This document shows, one piece after another, positions 9,501-18,500 of a stretch of 21,207 bases of DNA (position 1 is its first letter; each line of letters starts with the position of its first letter). This DNA comes from Botryllus schlosseri (lineage: Eukaryota > Chordata > Ascidiacea > Stolidobranchia > Styelidae): contig ATSW01038918.1 of assembly GCA_000444245.1 (NCBI GenBank), positions 1 to 21,207 of the forward strand. Reading direction: 5' to 3'. A model generated the notes under the pieces. The model worked only from the letters and a program-made list of their open reading frames with translations. It was not told where the DNA came from and searched no databases. The position numbers and the translations under genes are program-made.

Positions 9501-12500
9501 ATATAAGCATCAATATTACGAGACGAAATTCATTCATTTTATAAGTTATTTGCAATCAAATTTCAATCTCCACTTGGAAGCCAAACTGAATTGCGACAAT
9601 TTTCAGTCGAATCCAGATCTAACTAGTGAGAAACTAAATTACCTGACCAACTCCCAAATCTATTTATTTTACAATTTATCAATAATGACATTTTAAATTT
9701 TGGTCGCACAAGCTAATAAAACTTCGCTTATAGTTTAAACCGAATTGTGACAATTTTCAGAAAGATTGCATTCAAGCGAATCCTCCAAAATGCCCAAATT
9801 TTAGCCAAATTCAAGCCTAATAACAGTCAATATTCCCAACTAATTTTTTCATTTTACTCTTTCATCAATTAGTTAGAATTGAATTTTTAATTTTGGTCGC
9901 CCTAAAGAACTTGTCTCGAAGCTGAAATCACGTTCTAAGTTCGAATGTCCGTACACCACAGAAGCATTGGTATCTTTGATCATCTTTTTGACCACAAACC
10001 AGATCAGTCTGAGCTAAATTTCGGTCACACATGCTAAATAACTTGGCTTAAAGCTAAACACGAATTCTGAGTTTGATGATCGGCACATCACAGCGGCATA
10101 ATGTACCTTTGACAATCTTTTTGCCCAAACCAGATCGGTCTGCGCCAAATCACTTTGCAGATTGTCCGTGATACGATGCTGTTCCACTTTAACGTCTTCA
10201 TCGACATAGGCCGCAGTCTCGAAGTGCGGGGCGTCGCCCGGCTGTACATGGAAGAGTTTATCACAAAATGACAAATGTTGAAAAATCTAAAATTTAATTA
10301 GTAAAATTGTCCGGCTGAATATCCATGATTGAAAAACTAGTACACACGATTGGTAAAACAAATTGTTCAGGATAAACATTAGAATTAGTCAAGAAGGTCC
10401 AAATTAGCAACACACAAACGAAGACACCAGACATGAATGTCTGTCTTATTGCTTCTATCAGAGAATAACAGGGTTTGCACCGACAATTAATATTTTACAC
10501 AATGTTGTACACAGCATACTCGAATTGCCATGACTGAAATAATCGATACTGTAATATTTGGTCAACAGTTATTATAAGAAAGCAAATATTCCTCTAAAAC
10601 CTGAGATCCAGAGGCTCATCCATTAGAACTATAGGATTCAAGGCAGATCCAACTACAGGATTCTGCATGAGCTAATCATTATCAAAGAAAAATCCGATAA
10701 TCCAAAAAACTCGCAATTCGTCCCAATATTACAGACAATAACAGGTGATTCTCAAAAAAGGTGCTTGATTCCATTTGTAACAATGGATGGGGAACATACT
10801 CAATACTCGTTACTCAGTCTCAAAACACAAAGAGATGACCGTTACGCATGATTCTACAACACAAACACAAATCGCATGATTTACAAGGCACAGACACAGA
10901 CTACAGACGTCAACATGCACAATATTTCGTGACAAAATCACTACCGCCCATCACCACACCGACTGCACTACTGAATCTACTAGCATCGATTGGCTTAAAT
11001 TTCGACTGAATCGCACATGCCCGTCACACCCAAGACTCACAACAGGTTCGTAAGTGGGCAGGTTTTTGTAATTCCTCTCCGTCTGAAAACATTAGTACGC
11101 AAGGCCTCGATAAGTGCATTCGACATCACCGTTGCAAAGAACAGCAGAGAACAGAAAGGTTAGTCGCGTAACTATACAAAGCATATCAACCGATACAGCG
11201 CAGTATCGCTGAGATCATGCAAGCTATACTTTGTCCTACCTGATTGTTGTTCGCCATTTCATGTCTCTAAACAATTTACGTTACAGAAACTCCGTGAATT
11301 AAGATATTGACATCAGGGCTGTAATGACTCAAGTCCGACTCGAGTCGCGACTTTTGTGTGACTCGGCTTGAGTCATTTCTTCAAATACGCAAAATGACTC
11401 GACTCGAGTCAATTTTTCCATCGACTGGACTTGTACTCGAATCATTGTGCATGACTCGAGACTAGGACGGCCAAGACAGACATATTATTTTAACTTCGAG
11501 TCAATAAAGCTACCACATTATTGGTATTTTGTCTATCATTGCTGATACTTGGAAAATAGGGCCAGAAGCTGTTAAGACTGAGGAAAACTACTATATTACC
11601 AATTATATTATGAATATTATGAATTTCAATGGTTTTGCTCTTACAACACTGTTGTGAGGCACAGTTCATATTGTGCACCAGAGCACCAGTATTCGTGACT
11701 CAAGGAAAATTTGGGGTTCACCAAGTTGGTAGAGGTTATCAACCACTGTTCCAGCATATAGTCATAATGAGGCAGTATACAAAATAAAATTGCAAAATTG
11801 CTTCAAACACTTCAATAAATAGACCAACATGATCGCGTTTTGAGATTGGTGAGTAAATACCGTGTATTAAAAAAACGTATTCGTACATAAACCTCACTAT
11901 GCAGTCGTCCAGTTTAAATTATGAACACTGATTCATTGCTCATTGTTCAAGCACCTCAACGGTGCTCTAGTTTTTTATCTGCTATAAAGCGGAATTTAAA
12001 AATACAGCAATAATTGCCCACCAGATATCAAAGTGACCCTCAAATCCAATCTTCTCAATAAACCCATCCATCAACACCTATAGCCGACATGCTACCCAAC
12101 AATATTAAACAGCAAAGTGACGGTGCCATTCTTACGACGAGCCCCAATAATATTATCTTCAATATCATATGGGTGGCCCGTGGTACACGGAACACTTATG
12201 TATTATCGCAACAAGCAAACGTAGTGGATAAGACAGTATTTACATTCACCCTTCCAAAGTATCTTCGTTTCATGCGGAAAAACAGAGACTGGACGTCGTA
12301 TTCGATAGAGAATAGTATGCCGAAGAATAGAATCCCTTCCAGGAACATGAAAACGAGAAATCTTCCAACTCCGTACCGTTCCCATGCCAAAAAGTTGGTC
12401 TGAAAGTCGATCCCTGCGAAAATGGCGAATATCGAGGTTTCAAGGCTACCACAGTGGAAAATAGTATCGAAACTATTATTTTCGTCGATTAATGAACTTG

Positions 12501-15500
12501 GTGGCAAGAAGCGGGTACCGTTCTCTCTGCAGATTTCTTCCAGAAACACGCTGGTCGTGCACACGTTGACCATCTTGTCGTTGGTGTACAAGTCGGCCAG
12601 CCCCTGTCCGATGCAGTACTGCGGCAGGACCAGAAAGACCCAGTCCAGAATGTCTCCGATTTCGCGAGTGTTATCGTCTGAAATAATGGTGTCACGTAAA
12701 TCAGGGTGGATGTAATATTAATTCGGTCCTTGTACAGTTTGACTTTCAAAATATACCGGAGGCGGTCAGTAATTCTACGTTTACCGGGTACTCAAGAAGT
12801 TTTGTTTACTTGCACTACATTAATAAGTACTTTGACACGTCTTGGAAATAACTACTTCTCCTTTGCACTATATCCTGTGGCTTCGGCCGAGAGCAAAAGT
12901 CTAGCGAAACATTCAAATCAAGACTCTGCTGTTAAGATACAAGCTAGTTTCAGTCTCATCGGAGGCAATCGACAAAACCTATCACTAATAGTGATTCCAA
13001 TCCATAGAAGGTGACACTGCTGACGAAAATTGGCCACAAATCTGAACCAATTCCTCACCGATTAGCATTAAAACGTTGATGGTAATGATGGTGGCGAGTC
13101 CCATGATAGCTCCGAAGATTGTGATAGACACCAAAGCGGTGGTGGGCAGTGTGAAGCAGTACGATAGAATATATGTCAACGGCAGCGACGACCAGCAATA
13201 GAGACCCAGCAGGAGAATTGTGATCCAGATTTGGCCGTTGTGAATATATTCCACCACGTCAAAGGCAGCAAACACAATCTAAAAAATAGACGCACATATT
13301 CGCAAGCGTACGGTTTCGATTCAAGCTCAATGGTTTACTTCAATATGAATATATGATTCCATTGTACAACGAAGTTCTGTACCTCCAAGAGACTCTTCAA
13401 ATACATATGACCGCAACCTAAAATCTACAGCCAGCTACTCACCAGACACATGAGGCATGGCACAAAGAAATTGATGAAGTCCCAGGCGAATCCGGAAAAC
13501 CAAAAGCAGAACGGGTCCACCCCGGTCAGCGACTGCAGCAAAGACGCCCTGTCCTTACGTTCGCGGACGATAAAGATCGAAAACGAAGCCGACAAAAACG
13601 CGAATCCCAGCACGACGTTGAAGGCGATCATAAAACCCGACACGGACCTAAAAATAAAAGGACGCATTGAAAAAACGTTCCGACCTAAACGCAATTTGCG
13701 ATTAGTAGGGATTGAGGTGGTCGAAGTAGCCTGCGTTTCTACTCAAGTACGGTAGAGTTACACACAACTGGAAAATTTTCAGATTTTACAAATTAGACTA
13801 GAATTAGAATTGTAGCTACACATTTCCTTCCAAATTAGAATAAAATAGTAATTAAAGAATTGAATCAATTAAATAAATGATTAGTATTGATAAGATTGTC
13901 TAGTCACTTATTAGCGCTCGGGTATTGCAAGTAGGGCCTATGCAAAAGTAGACGCAATTCATCACTGACCACCTCTGATAGGGATTGATAAAACATTATT
14001 TCATACCAGCGATGCAGTTGAAATATTTTGCCTCATAGTATCAATCTAAACGCCGCTAACCCGATAAGCTGCTCCTGTACTCTGGCCGAAGAGTTACGCG
14101 GTAACGGATGATTCGAAACGTTGAGGCTGAAGTGTGGATTGTCCAGTTTCCATCGGATGTACGCCTGGTCGGCGTACAGTAGCGTGTTGGCCGGCGTGTG
14201 ATAGGCCTGCGCGTTGAACCACGCGATGCTCGAATTTCTCTCGTCTGAATTACGAACGGGAGTGACTCTTGGAGATGCCGAACTTCGATATACAAGTGAA
14301 TAATATATTTGTTTCGAAATAAACCTGAATATTTTCGGCAGACACTCGACAGGGGTAATCTTCAGCAACTAGTACAGAATTCAAAAGAGTTCTGAAGTTC
14401 AGAAATAGGAAATTACTTTGGATGATATAAAACTAGCAACATTGCCCTAGTGGCCGCAAAAAAGAGACATATTATTCAACTCCTAATTACTGTTAATTTC
14501 TGTCAAATGCATGCGATGGCGTGACGTAAAAGGCTTTAATGTGAAAAGTGTCACTACGGTATTTATTCTCTCGTTTTCAACAATAATTCCCCCCCGTCCT
14601 CCCGCGACCAAGCATGGAAATAATATTTTCACATCGACTTTTTCTCTTTCGAAAGTGTGCTACAGGCGTTTTATAATTTCCTTAGTGCGCCACAATCTTG
14701 AATAGTTTGGGAACCCTTGTTTTAGAGCGTGACGTCAAAATTGTATAAACTCGATCGCAAATCTGGGTGCCCTAAAATGTGGAGGATTCAATGACACCAG
14801 CCAGCCGCATAAACCTGACGTAAAATGTACCTCCGTTGTTTCTCAAGCTTGCCGCAATCAAATTTCTCTGATTAAAAGCGCCTCCGACACGATCGTACGT
14901 TTCCGCCAAGTGAATCTCCAAATCGCCGTCGTGAAACATTGGTTCCGGCACACCTGCGATTCCGGCGGAATAAAAACACGATCGAAAATAAAAAGCAAAT
15001 CTGGGCGCTACCCGAAAACTGATTAGAGTATCTGTCGGCGTATTCCGCGCCGGTGCTGGATTCGTTGAAGCGAACGTAATTCGGTTGCCCGTATGCTTCC
15101 AAGGTTAACGCTGGAACAGATAGTGGATATATATGTCACGGTTGTAATGACTCGAGTCGACTTGTGACTCGGTCACAACCCTGATTTATGAAATTACTCA
15201 AGTGCACACGATTTTAGAGTACTTTCACTTCAGTTTTCAGTCTTTTAGGCAAAACCAGACCTAGAATTCTTATTTTATTACTTCCTCGAAAATCGCCACA
15301 AAAATTATGTTCTACTTCTACTCAAATACCAACTCTTTCAACTTGTACTTGTAAATCGCTGCTTCTACTTCTACAAAATAATACAAATAAACTATTGCGA
15401 GATACGCACGTCTTTCTTGGTTCTTTTCCAGAAACGGAGAGTACTGCGCGTTTATGATGGCGATGATGACAAACAGCACTGGCACGAGGATCTGGGCGAT

Positions 15501-18500
15501 ACCAACCTGTCAAGCAATTGTGTGGGTGTGTGAGAGAGAGAATAAGAGAGAGACTTTAGTTATAACCACAAAATTTAAAAACAAAAATGCGGAACGCGAA
15601 ATGCCGTTCATGAAAAAAAGGTGTCGTAAAATCGCCATTGCTTGATATATAGGACTCACTCCAGTTGAACGTCTAGAAAATTTTCCGCTTTTCCGTATCG
15701 GACAAGATTTAGAATTATAGCTACACAGCGTTTTACCGAATTAGATTAGAATTAAGATCCTTCTCATTAGCATGAAATGACAAGTGCCTACACACCAAGC
15801 TTGTCTCGCACAAAACAGTGCTCCTGCGGCACGAAAACCAGAAATTAGATCAGAATTACAATGGTCAACAATATGAAAAGTTTTTATTTTTGGAAAAACA
15901 TCTAGGAGTGTTTTTCCGGGGTTTTTAAGGTTGCTGATTATGAATATGACGTTAGTTTTGCCAGATTGAGTCCAGTTCAGAAGGTATGTGTACTAGGGGT
16001 GTTCAAAATGACTTTTTTCCCCCAATCGTACTGGCTACTTGATAAAATTGTTAAGTTACCTAATTTAAACCTACACACCAAATTTGGTTCAATTCCAACC
16101 AGTGGAAGCGGAGTTATTGCCGTCGAAAAATTAGGATTAGGAATAAAATAGTATTTACGGTGACCAATTCTTTAATTATCTATTATAGTGGTGCCCACCG
16201 TAAATACTATTTTATTCAAATCCAAATTTTTCGACGGCGATAATGCCGCTTCCACTGGTTGGAATTGAACCAAATTTGGTGAGCATCGTTTCTATAGACA
16301 ACCTAACGCTTTCATGGGGTGAACAGAAAATTTTCAAATTTTTGTTATGTATTTTTATATAATAAATAGAAACTTTCTTCTCCTGTAGCAATGCGGCTAC
16401 TGGTTGGAATTGAACCAAATTTGGCGTGTAGGCTTAAATTAGGTAACCTAACAATTTTATCAAGTAGCCAGTACGATTTGAGAAAAAAGTCATTTTTGAA
16501 GACCACTAATGTGTACCCCTCAATAAGGCCAAATTACTGTGTTTACCCACAAAATATGGGTAAATCATAGATATTTTGACTTTTATACTGAGGATGTATA
16601 GATTTTATCGGAATTTCACTCTCATTAGTCTAATCGAACAAATAGAATTATCTAGTTCTCCAAGTCTGAATCTCTCAGGCACTCTATTTTGCGTGTCTAC
16701 GTACCTTCCAATTCCGTTTCGTATGAATGACGCGCTTGATGAACAGCGCCCCAAACTGCTGGAACCACAGATTGACCCCGGTCACCGGTTCGCCTTGCGG
16801 TTTCAAGATATCTGTAACAAGCGCGCCATGGTAGTCTCGCAAATTGTGACCATAGATGATCTCAAGATTCCAAACCTGACGAAGCGTGGGACGGAGATTC
16901 CGTGGGTTTGGACCCGGAGGTGACTGACAAACGTCTGCTAACGTTGGCTACCGATTTTTGAACATCCTCTGTAACCCTGTGAATATTGCGAAGAAAGATA
17001 AAACAGCTCTACCGACCCTAGGCAGTCCGTAACAAAGTAATTCTACTGTTTCAGAGCACAGTCCGTATTGCCTCATTGTGCTAACTCGCATAGTCATGAT
17101 TTTAAACTCCTACTTAACCGAATTGCAACGGCTACAATTTTCGAAAAATTTTACTTCAATTTTCAAAATCGAAAAACTGTGCCTTAATGGGATTGGAGCC
17201 CGGTAAACAAGGTAGCGTTCGATTCAGAATTTCAACGCGGATCCGATTGCGCCACTCAAATCATTTCGAGCTCTGTGTCTGGCCACTTATATCAAGAGCA
17301 AGCCGTGAAAACGTTGGTTGGAAACAGAAATGCTAAATTGCGGACCTTATGAACCTTAGTATAGGTATTCGACGACCATACAGTCTGGTGTATTGTGTAG
17401 GCTCAGAATTCATCGTTCTAGAGAGCCCTGAGTCGACGGTTTACGTCTAGCAGGCGCTAATTTCTAATCAAAACAATGCCGACCGTTTTAGTCAGCTCGC
17501 GGCAGACCGCCGAGAGAGTGAGTCATGGCGCGTAATTCGCGCGCGTATGGTAACTTCGAAGGCTTATAACTCTAACTGTTGTGACCCTATATTAGTCATT
17601 TTAGTGTTCGTCGACGGATATTTACAGTCCTTACCATAATGATTTACTGCAAATGCTTATCATTACCACAACGTAAGATATATATCGATGTACGACAGCT
17701 CTTTGTATACCCAGACGCACGCTTTTGCGTAGGTATAATCGCTGAGTAATATTGTATGTATTCCGAATTATACTTTACCATTAGCCGTTATTTAGAATCA
17801 TATAGACAACAACAATTCACAGACACAATCTATGAAGGTGTATGCCTATTATAACACGATATATTTCACGTTATGTGACGGGTATTCAGTCATGTGCTTG
17901 AGGCTGGTACGGTAGTCTGACGGAATTCGCTTCCCGGTTTTCAAATGAAACCTTGAGCGGTATAGAACTAACTAGTATAGTTGCTTTAGCACAATATAAA
18001 CAGAAACTGACAATCGCTATTCATAGCAACAAACTACAGCTGGTTATGACGAATAAAACCAACTAAACGACAGTGTATATGGCGGGTATGAGGAATGCGC
18101 GTGTCTGCGAAATGATGCTTCGGCGGATATTTTTGTCACGCGGCCTATCACATAGCTTTTGATCAGCTTAGATGTAACTAATATCAGATATGAAGATATG
18201 TGTGGACTTGTATGGACACTAGCTATTGACATAATGAAACAACTATGCCCGAAGGCGGCTAGAACGAAACATACAGAACGTTATCTGAGAGTGGTCAATG
18301 ACGCGCGAATTGCCGACACAGTGCATTTTGCAACATAATTATCTACGGTGTTTGATATACGATTTTGACGTCTTCGATATAATAAATATCAAATAACAAG
18401 GTATCAATGAACTTGTACGAACAATATCTATTCACAGAAATGAACAACAACGACCTAGCACGATTAATATGTAATATATCGTGGTTTCAATTACGGCACC

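Noticed and set aside
9968-10018. Possible alternative terminal part of ABCA exon 12
   Set aside because: Its donor reads AT instead of GT and two bases are inserted in the coding part, so it is a decayed copy rather than an alternative exon.
11314-11470. GACTCGAGTC palindromes as an intronic enhancer
   Set aside because: The same palindromes occur at the ends of transposon copies, which explains them better.
12489-12749. Open frames on both strands overlapping ABCA exon 11
   Set aside because: These are shadows of the real reading frame, which carries the LDWVFL-LP-YC motif; the others show low-complexity Trp/Cys/Arg content.
14518-14737. Complete hAT element with GCGTGACGT duplication
   Set aside because: The two termini do not form a convincing inverted pair, so only a tentative fragment is listed.
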